A DNA stretch of 64,000 nucleotides, taken from an uncultured Oscillospiraceae bacterium (GTDB taxonomy: Bacteria; Bacillota; Clostridia; Oscillospirales; Ruminococcaceae). Position 1 is the stretch's first letter; every line of letters starts with the position of its first letter. The DNA is taken from positions 1-64,000 of the forward strand of contig CAKSPH010000008.1 of NCBI GenBank assembly GCA_934481355.1, in the 5' to 3' direction. The notes under the pieces were generated by a model, which saw only the letters and a program-made list of their open reading frames with translations, ran no database searches and was not told the origin of the DNA. Both the position numbers and the translations under genes were made by a program. Shown one piece after another: positions 22,694-31,611 of this stretch.

Positions 22694-24145
22694 ATGATGG
22701 CAGAAACCGGATACGGCTGCGTGACTGCGCTTTACGACTGCCGCAGCAAACAGGAATACATCTACCGCACCAACAGGATACGCGAGATCTCCGGCGGTTC
22801 GGAGCTTCTTGCAAACGTCTACGGAATGTTCTTCAGAGCCGCAGAAAAGAAGGGACTCCGCATAAATTCAGACTGGCGCAGCGGCGCGGAATTTTCCGTG
22901 AAAGCATTTGCGGAAAGCGGCTTCGACGGCGAAGTGATATATGAGGGCGGAGGAAATCTCTTTATCATGTACAAAAGCCGTGAGACCTATATCCGTGCTA
23001 ACCGCATTTTCTCCCGCATGCTGCTGGAAAAGACCTACACCATATCAGTGATAGCCGCCTGCGTTGAAACCACCGATAATTTCAAGGAGGACCGAACGCG
23101 CCTTTATAAGGAAAACAGCCGGATAAAGTCCACCGACTGGATATCTGTTCCCTGCAATACCCTGCCGATAACGCAGGTAGACAGGGATAATTTTATGCCC
23201 ATCGTAAAGAAAGAGGACAACTGCTCCCTTTCGCGGGAAAGCGTACTGAAACGCAAGGCGTTTGAGAAGTCTGCGGAAATCGGCGAGATGTTCCTTGACT
23301 ATATCTCCGGCGAGGAAAATAAGGGCACCGAAAGTCTGCTTGCCGTTATCTATGTTGACGGCAACGCAATGGGCAAAAAGTCGAAGGCGTGCACCGAGAA
23401 TATCAGCGGCTACACGGAATGCGCTGCCGCGCTCCGTAAGTTCTCGTTAGGCACGGACAAGTCGTTCGTGGAACGTCCGATAAGCGCTATAAAGGCAAAG
23501 CTCGCCGAACGAACCGATGGCAGGCACAAGTTCCGCAGAGTCATCGCCGGCGGCGACGAGATAACCCTGATATGCAACGCAAGAGCGGCGCTCGATGTCG
23601 TAACTGCATATTTCAGCGCGCTCGACGAGGAAAACCGCTCCCTGCCTGACGACCAGAAAAATTACGCCTGCGCAGGCATTGCAATAGCGCACAGCCATGC
23701 GCCGTTCTCCGATGTTTATGAGATCGCGGAACAGTGCTGCGAATCCGGAAAAAAGAAGTCAAGAGCGCTGGACAGCCGTGTGAATTACGTGGATTTCCAC
23801 TTCTGTCGTTCTGGTATCACCAACGATATGGAAACTATCCGGGAAACACAGGAAAAGGGACTGACCGCGCGCCCGTATGAGGTTTCGGCTGAACTGAGTG
23901 AGTTTATCAGCTCCGGACAGCGCCTGAGTGAAATAGGCAGAGCAAATATAAAGGATCTGGCGGCGGCAATGATAAAGGGCGATTCCTACTACCGCTTCGA
24001 GGTCGAGAGGATAAAGTCCAGATACCCCGACGCCGGGCTTGACAGCAGCGATGAAAAGCTCCGCAGGCTGATTTTTGATATCGCGCAGGTGTATGATATC
24101 TGGTTTGCAAAGCCGGAGTCCGATGAACAGGAGGCGTCCGAATGA
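22694..24145 (+). CDS. cas10: Cas10, large subunit of the type III-D complex
   Basis: The 483-residue protein is short for Cas10 and has no N-terminal HD nuclease domain. Two palm domains are visible: the first with IYVDGNAMGKK near residue 218 and the second with RVIAGGDEITLIC, a GGDE at residues 286-289 in place of the usual GGDD. An early GGSELLANVYG resembles the first palm's ligand region. Cas10 makes cyclic oligoadenylate from ATP when target RNA is bound; the retained GGDE suggests this activity is kept, while absence of HD argues against DNA cleavage by Cas10. It starts the operon behind the P1 promoter and overlaps the next gene by four bases. An alternative ATG lies at 22697. Confidence 0.93.
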   Translation: MMAETGYGCVTALYDCRSKQEYIYRTNRIREISGGSELLANVYGMFFRAAEKKGLRINSDWRSGAEFSVKAFAESGFDGEVIYEGGGNLFIMYKSRETYIRANRIFSRMLLEKTYTISVIAACVETTDNFKEDRTRLYKENSRIKSTDWISVPCNTLPITQVDRDNFMPIVKKEDNCSLSRESVLKRKAFEKSAEIGEMFLDYISGEENKGTESLLAVIYVDGNAMGKKSKACTENISGYTECAAALRKFSLGTDKSFVERPISAIKAKLAERTDGRHKFRRVIAGGDEITLICNARAALDVVTAYFSALDEENRSLPDDQKNYACAGIAIAHSHAPFSDVYEIAEQCCESGKKKSRALDSRVNYVDFHFCRSGITNDMETIRETQEKGLTARPYEVSAELSEFISSGQRLSEIGRANIKDLAAAMIKGDSYYRFEVERIKSRYPDAGLDSSDEKLRRLIFDIAQVYDIWFAKPESDEQEASE

Positions 24146-26088
24146 AATGTGAATTAAGAATAACGCTGAAGTCGGATATGTGCTCCGCAAGCGGAGACGG
24201 TTTTTCGCTGTCGATAGATACCGATGTCAGCTATGACAGCCACGGCTTTCCGGTGATACCTTCGAGGCGCATAAAGGGCTGTATGCTGGAGTCCGCAAAG
24301 TACATAGGCGCACAGAATATCGGTGAGATATTCGGCGTTTCCGGTACCAGCCGCGGTTCGCTGAGAATAGGGAACGCAGTCCCGGAGGGCTACGCTTCCC
24401 TCTGCGCGGAGGCTGAAAATTCCGGGAAGAACGCGCAGCAGATACTTGCGCTGTTCACTTCCGTGAAAGCCTCGACCGCCATCGAGGACGACACGGCGAA
24501 GAATGAGAGTCTGCGCTTTATGCGCGCGGTGAACCACTATTCGCCGTTTGACGGGTCGGAGATGGTTTTCACCGCGCCGGTCGAGATAGATGAACAGTAT
24601 TTTGACGAACTTTCGAGAATATGCAGGGCTGTCCGGAATATCGGCTACAAGCGCACCCGCGGATTCGGCGCGGTCAGGTGCGGGCTTTTAAGGTCAGAGC
24701 AGTCCTGCGTAAGTACCGTTTCCGGAAAGATAACAGATGATGAAGCGGTCTACGAGCTTCGCTATTCAATACGCAACGAATCCACGCTTATGCTCCCGGG
24801 AAGCAATTCTTCCGAAACGGGCGACTATATCAGCGGAACTTCCATTATGGGTTTCTTTGCAAATCAGTATCTGAAAAATCACTCTGACGACAGCGATTTT
24901 GAGGAAATGTTCCTCCGGCATGGTGTGATTTTCTCGAATCTGTATATCACCTCTCCGGAGGGAACCGCCGCTTATCCCGCGCCTGCCGCCATCGCAAAGG
25001 ACAAGACTCAGTCCGTTGAAAGCGGTAAGACAGAATATGCGAATCTTCTGACGGCTGACGAAGATCCAGGCAGGATACTGAAACCGTTGAAAAGCGGATA
25101 TTTCGCCGCCGGGTCGGAAATCAAAGTTCAGACCGAGACCGTATATCATCACAGTACGGGTAATGACAGTACTCTCTATACGCAGACCTGTATCTGTCCC
25201 GGTCAGGTGTTCAGCGGAACTGTTACCGGAAAGGGAAAATACCTGCGGAATATCGCAGAAGCTCTCTCCGGCGGCATTGTGACCGTCGGCAGGAGCAAGA
25301 CCGCACAGTACGCGGAATGCAGCGTTCTGTACGCTGAGCTTAAACCGCAGGAGCAGAAACAGCTTTCTGTCTCCGGAGGAGAAAAGATAGCGGCGGTGTT
25401 CTGTTCTGACGCTCTTTTCACCGAAGACTGCGGAGTATATACGACTGACTTCAGCGAGGTTTGCGGTCAGCTCGGAATAAAGAACGCCGATACCGCTAAG
25501 TCGTTCATGAAGTATAAGACGATCATGGGTTATATGTCCGCTGGAAACTACAAGAAACCGCATATCCGTGCGGTCGCCGCAGGAAGCACGATATGCTTCA
25601 CGGCTGAGAGTGCCTGCACACTGTCGGAGTTCGCGTATTTCGGCGCAAAGAACGGCGAGGGCTTCGGAATGGTTCGTTTTGTAAAGGCGGACGAGCTTAT
25701 GAAACTCGGGGAAAGCGGATTTGTTTCCGGAAAGGTAAATGCGGAGACAGACGGCAGGCTCACTGAACTCCTCAAAAAGAACAATACGACCGAAGAAATG
25801 CGCAGTTCCGCCATAGACTATGCGTTCAGCAACAGAAGCGCGCTTGTCGTGTTGACTTCATCGTTTGTCGGCAGAGTGCTGCTGATGATACGTCAGGCGA
25901 GCGATTTTAGCGATCTTATAAAGCGGATAGACTCCGTCAAGACAGAGGAAAAAAAGAAAAAGGCGCACGATATTGCTATGACCGCCGAAAAATACAAATA
26001 CGGCAGGGACTGGCGCGAGTATCTTGAAACCGTATTCCTGCTGGGTAAATACTTCCTCAGAACAGCTGACAGGAAGGAGGAAGAATAA
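24142..26088 (+). CDS. Cas7-Csx10 fusion with a helical C-terminal extension
   Basis: This 648-residue protein joins two RAMP units. Residues 1-180 are Cas7/Csm3-like, with IDTDVSYDSHGFPVIPSRRIKG (the first Asp is the candidate target-RNA cleavage residue) and the glycine-rich YKRTRGFGAVRC. Residues about 210-545 match Csx10, the Cas5-group subunit of type III-D, with DYISGTSIMGFFANQYL, TLYTQTCICPGQVFSGTV and GGIVTVGRSKTAQY. The last 95 residues are alpha-helical and charged with no RAMP motif. Since no separate cas11 is seen, this tail could act as the small subunit; that is inference. It overlaps cas10 (ATGA) and is followed three bases later by the next RAMP gene. Confidence 0.85.
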   Translation: MKCELRITLKSDMCSASGDGFSLSIDTDVSYDSHGFPVIPSRRIKGCMLESAKYIGAQNIGEIFGVSGTSRGSLRIGNAVPEGYASLCAEAENSGKNAQQILALFTSVKASTAIEDDTAKNESLRFMRAVNHYSPFDGSEMVFTAPVEIDEQYFDELSRICRAVRNIGYKRTRGFGAVRCGLLRSEQSCVSTVSGKITDDEAVYELRYSIRNESTLMLPGSNSSETGDYISGTSIMGFFANQYLKNHSDDSDFEEMFLRHGVIFSNLYITSPEGTAAYPAPAAIAKDKTQSVESGKTEYANLLTADEDPGRILKPLKSGYFAAGSEIKVQTETVYHHSTGNDSTLYTQTCICPGQVFSGTVTGKGKYLRNIAEALSGGIVTVGRSKTAQYAECSVLYAELKPQEQKQLSVSGGEKIAAVFCSDALFTEDCGVYTTDFSEVCGQLGIKNADTAKSFMKYKTIMGYMSAGNYKKPHIRAVAAGSTICFTAESACTLSEFAYFGAKNGEGFGMVRFVKADELMKLGESGFVSGKVNAETDGRLTELLKKNNTTEEMRSSAIDYAFSNRSALVVLTSSFVGRVLLMIRQASDFSDLIKRIDSVKTEEKKKKAHDIAMTAEKYKYGRDWREYLETVFLLGKYFLRTADRKEEE

Positions 26089-26090
26089 CA

Positions 26091-27299
26091 ATGGAGCGTG
26101 TATATTACAGGTACATTTTCAGACTGAAAAGCCCTCTGGCGCTCGGTTCCGGGATAAGCGACAATACCGATTCTGACGTTCTCCTGGACAGCCGCGGGGT
26201 GCCGTATATCCCGGCTACCTCTATTGCCGGAGTTATCCGTCACAGCGTTGACACTGATACTGCCGAAAAGCTTTTCGGAACTATCCAGAACGGCAGCGGC
26301 GAGATGAGCAAAGTGCTGACCTACGACGCAGTCTGCACCGGAGAAAATACCATATCTGTCCGCGACAGCGTAAGGCTGAAAGACAAGGTGGCGGAGGATA
26401 CAGGAAAGTTCGATTTTGAGGCGGTCGAGACCGGAGCGGAGTTCAGAGGCTATATCGAGCTTGCGGACTGCGGAGCTGACGGCGACAGCGTAATGACCGA
26501 AGCGTTCCAGAAGATAAACGCAGGATTGCTGAGATTCGGACATAAAACGACAAGAGGGTACGGAACGGTCGCTGTTGAAGGACTCCAGCGCATAGAATTC
26601 AGCAATGTTGACGACTGGCTGGATTTCGATATGTTCGACGATGAGTGCTGGAAAAACGCTCAGGCTGTGGAACTGACGAAGCCCTCCGACCTCACAAGAA
26701 TAACGCTTTCGCTGAAACAGCAGGGCGGAATTTCAATACGCAGGTATTCGACCTCCGTTTCTGACGGAGAGAATGCAGCGCCGGACTATGAGCAGCTTTC
26801 CCTGCGCAGCGGAGTTCCGGTGATACCCGGTACAAGCTGGGCGGGCGCATTCCGGGCAAGATTCTGCGAGTTCGCAGGAGAAGAAAAAGTAGATGAGCTT
26901 TTCGGCCATATCGAGAAAAATATCAAGCAGGCGAGGAATAAGAAGTCGGCGGTATATTTCAGCGAAAGTATGCTTAACGGCGGTTACTACAAGACCGTTA
27001 CGAGAAATTCCATTGACAGATTCACTAGCGGCACGAACGACGGCGCACTGTATACAGAGAAAACCTATTACGGCGGAGGCACCGAGCTTGAGCTGCTGTT
27101 CACGGAAAAGCAGCACACTGACGTACAGCGTGCTGTCCTCGCAGTAATAGCCGACCTTGACAACGGCTTCCTGTCCGTTGGCGGACTGACTTCGGTAGGG
27201 CGCGGGATATTCTCGGTAGAAAAGCTCTGCATCAACGGTCAGGACATGACTGAAAGCTTCAGGAATTACGATTTTGACAAGCTGCTGGAGGTGTGGTGA
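26091..27299 (+). CDS. Double Cas7 (RAMP-RAMP) backbone subunit
   Basis: The 402-residue protein contains two Cas7-like domains. The first (1-165) has DTDSDVLLDSRGVPYIPATS and ends in LLRFGHKTTRGYGTV; the second (about 200-385) has SGVPVIPGTSWAGAFRARF and ends in FLSVGGLTSVGRGIF. Such fused Cas7 proteins form part of the crRNA-binding backbone in type III-D. The Asp in the first domain lies where Csm3 has its target RNA nuclease residue. It begins at an ATG after GGAGGAAGAATAAC and overlaps csx19 by one base (TGATG). Confidence 0.88.
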   Translation: MERVYYRYIFRLKSPLALGSGISDNTDSDVLLDSRGVPYIPATSIAGVIRHSVDTDTAEKLFGTIQNGSGEMSKVLTYDAVCTGENTISVRDSVRLKDKVAEDTGKFDFEAVETGAEFRGYIELADCGADGDSVMTEAFQKINAGLLRFGHKTTRGYGTVAVEGLQRIEFSNVDDWLDFDMFDDECWKNAQAVELTKPSDLTRITLSLKQQGGISIRRYSTSVSDGENAAPDYEQLSLRSGVPVIPGTSWAGAFRARFCEFAGEEKVDELFGHIEKNIKQARNKKSAVYFSESMLNGGYYKTVTRNSIDRFTSGTNDGALYTEKTYYGGGTELELLFTEKQHTDVQRAVLAVIADLDNGFLSVGGLTSVGRGIFSVEKLCINGQDMTESFRNYDFDKLLEVW

Positions 27300-27802
27300 T
27301 GTACGATTTTATCTGTGAAAACGGCAGGGTTGAGGAATCCGGACTTGAGGCGCTTTTTAACTTGAAGGCGCAGTCCGGAATGATATCCTACCGCCAGTAT
27401 ACCACCGGGATATTCTGCGATGAATTCAGCGGCAATGTCGGTGACGCGGCGCATCTTCTTGAGATCCGGCTGTTCAATGAAAATGCGGAGATAAGGGCTT
27501 TCCGCCCTGAGCTGGGAATTCCGTTCACATGGCGGATTATCGATGACAGCAGATTTCGCAAAGCGCTTTCCGGTGACGAAACATTTGAGGACAGAACATA
27601 CACCGAACAGCAGTATCTTGACATCGACTCTATTAAATCGTCCGGCAGAAATTATACTGCGACAGGCGGCGGGCATTACACGCTTCCGGTGGAGAACGCC
27701 GAAAAGCTGGAGATACGGAATTACTGCATTTATGACGATAACGGCATACTGAAAATAGTGGATTTCAGGATAGTACGTATCCTTGCGAAAGGAGAACAGT
27801 AA
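27299..27802 (+). CDS. csx19: Csx19, type III-D accessory subunit
   Basis: The protein of 167 residues has the Csx19 pattern: a strand pair HLLEIRLFNENAEIRAFRP, then RIIDDS, a TATGGGHYTLP turn and a C-terminal IRNYCIYDDNGILKIVDFRI. Csx19 is diagnostic for type III-D operons; its role in the complex is not well defined. ATG 27299 shares its A with the upstream stop; two GTG codons just before are less likely starts. It ends one base into the next start (AATGG). Confidence 0.85.
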   Translation: MYDFICENGRVEESGLEALFNLKAQSGMISYRQYTTGIFCDEFSGNVGDAAHLLEIRLFNENAEIRAFRPELGIPFTWRIIDDSRFRKALSGDETFEDRTYTEQQYLDIDSIKSSGRNYTATGGGHYTLPVENAEKLEIRNYCIYDDNGILKIVDFRIVRILAKGEQ

Positions 27803-29589
27803 TGGACGACAGATTTGTTAATCCTTACACCTTTGTCCCGCTTCCGAAAGGCGGCGTTAAACGCAGCGACTGCACCGCAGTGAGAGAGCCGGTTTTCAGC
27901 GGGGAGATAAAGTGCAGGCTCATCACAAAAACGCAGATAGCCGTGCCGGATATCCTGAAAAATCCCGTTCCGGACAACGTGGAAAGAACCGAGCCGAAGA
28001 AATACGACTTCTTCACGCTTGACGGAAAAGCGGCTATCCCCGGCAGCGGAATACGCGGAGTTATCCGCAGCGTATACGAGGTGCTGACGGATTCCTGTAT
28101 GCATCTTAACGACAAGGATCATTTATACACCAGATTGTATAAAGAAAAGCCGGGAATAATAACTTACGACCGCAATCAGAATAAATATATACTTCACGAA
28201 TCTGTTCGCTTGCGTGACAAGACTGGAAAAGTACACAGAACTGGTGAAAAGGTAAGTTATTTTCTTTACGATGCAGAAGAAAAAAAGCCAAAAGACCTGA
28301 TCAAAGGTTATTCTCTTGACGGTGAAAAGAATGGTGTATATATTCATGCGGGTCCCTTTGAAAACTCTCCTAGTCCGAGCGTTTTTAAATATATTTCTTC
28401 CGGGAAAGAGATAGATGAAAAATATATTTACTGCCTGATAGAAAATGTCAGAATGTATGAGGGAAAAAACGCGAAAGATCATAAGAATACCATCAAGGAA
28501 GAATATGAATCTGCAATCAGAGAAATGAAGACGAACGAAGGCTGGCTTCCCGTGTGGTATTTCTATGATCGGTATACTCAAAAATACTATTTTGCGCCGT
28601 CGCAGCGTTCAAGAGCAGTGTTTGTAAATAGTCTTGGTTATGTTGTTGAAAAAGCGGGAATGATGGCTTGCAGCAAATCAAATCTATGTTGTGCTGCTTG
28701 CGCACTGTTTGGGTTCATTGGGAATAAATCAGGTGACTCGGATACTCGTGTCAGCCATGTCAGATTTACAGACGCGATATGTGAGAACCCGGATTGCTTT
28801 GACGGATCATATATTCTTCCTATACTCGGCGAACCTAAACATTCCGCGTTTGAATTTTATCTCACAGGGCATAACGACAGATCATTCTGTCCTGATAATC
28901 CTGATGTCACTATCGCTGGCAGAAAATTTTACTGGCACGCTCCGCAGAATGTCATCACCAGTGATGATGAGAAAGCAAAAGAACAGCCCGCGATGGCAAA
29001 CAGAATGCAACTTGTCAGAAATGGTGAAGAGTTCACATTCAGTGTGTTCTTTGATAACATAACGGACGACCAGCTGAAGAAACTGGTGTTCGCGCTGAAT
29101 CTCGGCGAAAATTACGCGGGCTCTGCACGCTGCCACAAGATAGGTCACGGAAAGCCGATCGGTCTTGGTTCGGTCAAGATAACTGTGAGCAGCATAACAA
29201 AACGCAGCTATGAAAACGGTATATATTCCGTGAACGATGTTACCGAAGAGATCATAGGTGCTGCGAATACTGGAATGTTCCCGCCGACTCCGGAATTTAT
29301 CGCATTTCTTACAAAGGCAGTCAACCTTAATTACGTTGCAAAAAAGAATGTGCATTATCCACGGACGAGCCAAAGTGCGGATATATTTGCATGGTTTCAG
29401 AAAAACAGGGACTTAAAACGCAGTAGTAATTACATTACTATCTACAATCATTTGCCAAGAATAACTGATGCTGACCAGACTCTGCCAGTCGATCCTGTTC
29501 CGATTCAGAAATACAGCTCAGGCAGGAATCATGGCGGCGGTTTCAATAAAAGTCATAGCGGCTTTCAACACAAAGATTACAGACGATAA
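27802..29589 (+). CDS. TIGR03986-family RAMP protein of type III-D
   Basis: The 595-residue protein begins with FVNPYTFVPLPKGG and continues with AAIPGSGIRGVIRSVYEVLTDSC-like sequence, the characteristic start of the TIGR03986 RAMP family. A cysteine group near residue 300 (ACSKSNLCCAACALFGF) and a late KIGHGKPIGLGSVKI glycine-rich segment are typical. The C-terminus is basic and glycine-rich. The middle third (about 28.1-29.0 kb) is clearly more AT-rich than the flanking cas genes, which suggests replacement of an internal segment by recombination. It lies between csx19 and cas6 in the same operon. Confidence 0.88.
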   Translation: MDDRFVNPYTFVPLPKGGVKRSDCTAVREPVFSGEIKCRLITKTQIAVPDILKNPVPDNVERTEPKKYDFFTLDGKAAIPGSGIRGVIRSVYEVLTDSCMHLNDKDHLYTRLYKEKPGIITYDRNQNKYILHESVRLRDKTGKVHRTGEKVSYFLYDAEEKKPKDLIKGYSLDGEKNGVYIHAGPFENSPSPSVFKYISSGKEIDEKYIYCLIENVRMYEGKNAKDHKNTIKEEYESAIREMKTNEGWLPVWYFYDRYTQKYYFAPSQRSRAVFVNSLGYVVEKAGMMACSKSNLCCAACALFGFIGNKSGDSDTRVSHVRFTDAICENPDCFDGSYILPILGEPKHSAFEFYLTGHNDRSFCPDNPDVTIAGRKFYWHAPQNVITSDDEKAKEQPAMANRMQLVRNGEEFTFSVFFDNITDDQLKKLVFALNLGENYAGSARCHKIGHGKPIGLGSVKITVSSITKRSYENGIYSVNDVTEEIIGAANTGMFPPTPEFIAFLTKAVNLNYVAKKNVHYPRTSQSADIFAWFQKNRDLKRSSNYITIYNHLPRITDADQTLPVDPVPIQKYSSGRNHGGGFNKSHSGFQHKDYRR

Positions 29590-29607
29590 GCAGACGGGGG
29601 TGTCCTT

Positions 29608-30321
29608 TTGATATATCAGTCGGATTTTATAACGGACGATATAGACGCGTCAGAGCTGTATTCCGGGCTTGGGGTGAAGCTCCACGGCGCCGCCATGAAG
29701 CTGATAAAAAGCAGCTACGCTGAATTCCTCCATCAGAAGGAACACCACCCATTCTCTATTTACACAGTACCGGACGGAGGCAGTTTTATCATCAGGGTAT
29801 CCGCGCTGAACGACGAGGCTGCGTGTATTATCGAAGGCTTCCGGAAAGCGAAGCAGCTCAGAATCTACGGCATTGAACAGCCGGTGCGTATCGCAGGGGA
29901 AAATCCTGCTCCGGCGATATGCGCCGACAGCGCCGGGGAGCTTATCCGGAGGAATTCCTGCCGGATGGTGTTTGCTACTCCGGCTATGTTCAAGTCGCAG
30001 GGTCGGGTGTGCTGTTTCCCGGAGATAGAGCGGTATTTCTATTCCGTGATATGCAAATTCAACAAGTTTGAGGGCGTGGAGCTTTCCTATGACGAATTCT
30101 GCGAAGCATTCGCCGCCGGGGAGACCGGGGATTATCAGCTTCGCCGTGAAGATTACAACGTCAGCGGGAATATATTCCACGGCATGGCCGGATATGTTGA
30201 CTACCGCTTTCCGAAAGACCAGGAGCAGTCGCGGCTTCTGAAAACCGTGTTTGCCTACGCGACCTACTGCGGAGTCGGCGGCAAGACCGGCATGGGTATG
30301 GGCGGGTTCATTATTGCCTAG
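29608..30321 (+). CDS. cas6: Cas6 crRNA-processing endoribonuclease
   Basis: This 237-residue RAMP-fold protein starts at a TTG behind CGGGGGTG. It ends with the Cas6 glycine-rich loop GVGGKTGMGMGGF. An early H in KLHGAAMKLI and the FATPAMFKSQGR segment fit the fold. Cas6 cuts the CRISPR transcript within each repeat, leaving the ATTGAAAC tag. It is the last cas gene before the long array. No cas1 or cas2 follows, so new spacers would need adaptation genes from elsewhere. Confidence 0.9.
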   Translation: MIYQSDFITDDIDASELYSGLGVKLHGAAMKLIKSSYAEFLHQKEHHPFSIYTVPDGGSFIIRVSALNDEAACIIEGFRKAKQLRIYGIEQPVRIAGENPAPAICADSAGELIRRNSCRMVFATPAMFKSQGRVCCFPEIERYFYSVICKFNKFEGVELSYDEFCEAFAAGETGDYQLRREDYNVSGNIFHGMAGYVDYRFPKDQEQSRLLKTVFAYATYCGVGGKTGMGMGGFIIA

Positions 30322-30327
30322 AAGTAC

Positions 30328-30452
30328 TTGACAAATCATCAGCAATGTGCTAAAATATAGTCAAAAGGGTGGCTAAAATGAAACAAGATAAATGTTTTTT
30401 TAAAATTCAAATCCGAGTTTGCCGCATAACCATGCAGGCTCGTGGGTTTGCA
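30328..30452 (+). promoter_or_regulatory. CRISPR leader 3 with P1 promoter and 26-codon ORF
   Basis: TTGACA (30328), 17 bases, TAAAAT (30351) with TGTGC. ATG 30378 opens the 26-codon frame MKQDKCFFKIQI..., stopped by the TGA in the first repeat at 30456. Confidence 0.75.
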
Positions 30453-31386
30453 GTCTGAACCACCCCTACACCGCTAGGTGATTGAAACTCATGCAAGTAC
30501 CTGTATGTAAGGCTGCGTGGACTCACCCAGTCTGAACCACCCCTACACCGCTAGGTGATTGAAACACCTTAGTAAGATTCTCTATGCGAGTAATTTCGCT
30601 CGCGTCTGAACCACCCCTACACCGCTAGGTGATTGAAACCTCGATAGCGGCTCTTGCCTGTTCGTCCGCGCCCGAGCCGGTCTGAACTACCCCTACACCG
30701 CTAGGTGATTGAAACTTGTAACTGCTGCTGTAGTGTTCAGCTCTGATGCGATAGTCTGAACTACCCCTACACCGCTAGGTGATTGAAACTTTCTAGTAAC
30801 GTTCATGTAATACCTCTTTCCGCCGTGTTGTCTGAACTACCCCTACACCGCTAGGTGATTGAAACAGCATTAACCGGAATAGGACCTGCGGAAATATTAT
30901 TGAGTGTCTGAACTACCCCTACACCGCTAGGTGATTGAAACCGGACGGAAACGAATCCGCAGTGACTCTTACCGGGGTGGAGTCTGAACTACCCCTACAC
31001 CGCTAGGTGATTGAAACGCTCCGCTCTTCTTGCCTCAAAAGTAGTTGCGTTTGCCAGTCTGAACTACCCCTACACCGCTAGGTGATTGAAACGTTAAGAA
31101 AGGTGACTTTGTTGCTGCGGGAAAAAAGAGTCTGAACCACCCCTACACCGCTAGGTGATTGAAACTCAAGATAACTTTCCGCCTCTGCGTCGCTTATCTC
31201 CGGCAGTCTGAACCACCCCTACACCGCTAGGTGATTGAAACACCGAATTAGGGATAACAACTCGTTGATTGAATGTCTGAACTACCCCTACACCGCTAGG
31301 TGATTGAAACAGCATTAACCGGAATAGGACCTGCGGAAATATTATTGAGTGTCTGAACTACCCCTACACCGCTAGGTGATTGAACA
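30453..31386 (+). CRISPR. CRISPR array 3, thirteen repeats and twelve spacers
   Basis: The 36-base repeat starts GTCTGAAC, carries CACC-GCTA-GGTG and ends ATTGAAAC. Position 9 varies between C and T in blocks (CCC TTTTTT CC TT along the array). Spacers are 33-41 bases. Spacer 6 (30866-30905) and spacer 12 (31311-31350) are identical over 40 bases. The last repeat is degenerate (TTGAACA). The fifth spacer's reverse complement reads GAAAGAGGTATTACATG, again a ribosome binding site with a start codon. Confidence 0.98.
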
Positions 31387-31390
31387 GGAA

Positions 31391-31423
31391 ATCCCGATAT
31401 CTGAAAAGATACCGGGATTTTTT
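31391..31423 (+). terminator. Terminator of CRISPR array 3
   Basis: Arms ATCCCGATATC and GATACCGGGAT (one mismatch), followed by TTTTTT. Confidence 0.8.
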
Positions 31424-31429
31424 CTATAA

Positions 31430-31470
31430 AACTTAAAAATTCAGCACAGCCGGGTATATATAGTGAAAGG
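31430..31470 (+). promoter_or_regulatory. P2 motif copy 5
   Basis: AACTTAAAA at 31430 and GGTATATATAGTGAAAGG at 31453, directly after the array terminator. It heads ORF L and the GIY-YIG gene. Confidence 0.65.
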
Positions 31471-31481
31471 TGGTGATAGAA

Positions 31482-31568
31482 ATGTCCGTTCCTGCATGTA
31501 TTATTGCTGCTGGTATTTCTGGTGCGTGTGCGATCACTGCCGCCATCATCAACAACGCCGGCAAGTGA
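31482..31568 (+). CDS. Small ORF L, 28 residues, hydrophobic family 1
   Basis: It follows AAAGGTGGTGATAGAA. The body ACIIAAGISGACAITAAIIN is a membrane-type helix with two cysteines, and the end is NAGK. It is a member of the same family as C, H and J although it lies 9 kb away beyond the cas operon. Confidence 0.65.
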   Translation: MSVPACIIAAGISGACAITAAIINNAGK

Positions 31569-31611
31569 TTCAATGTTCCATCATCGTTCCTCAATGTGAA
31601 AGGAGTTCAAT

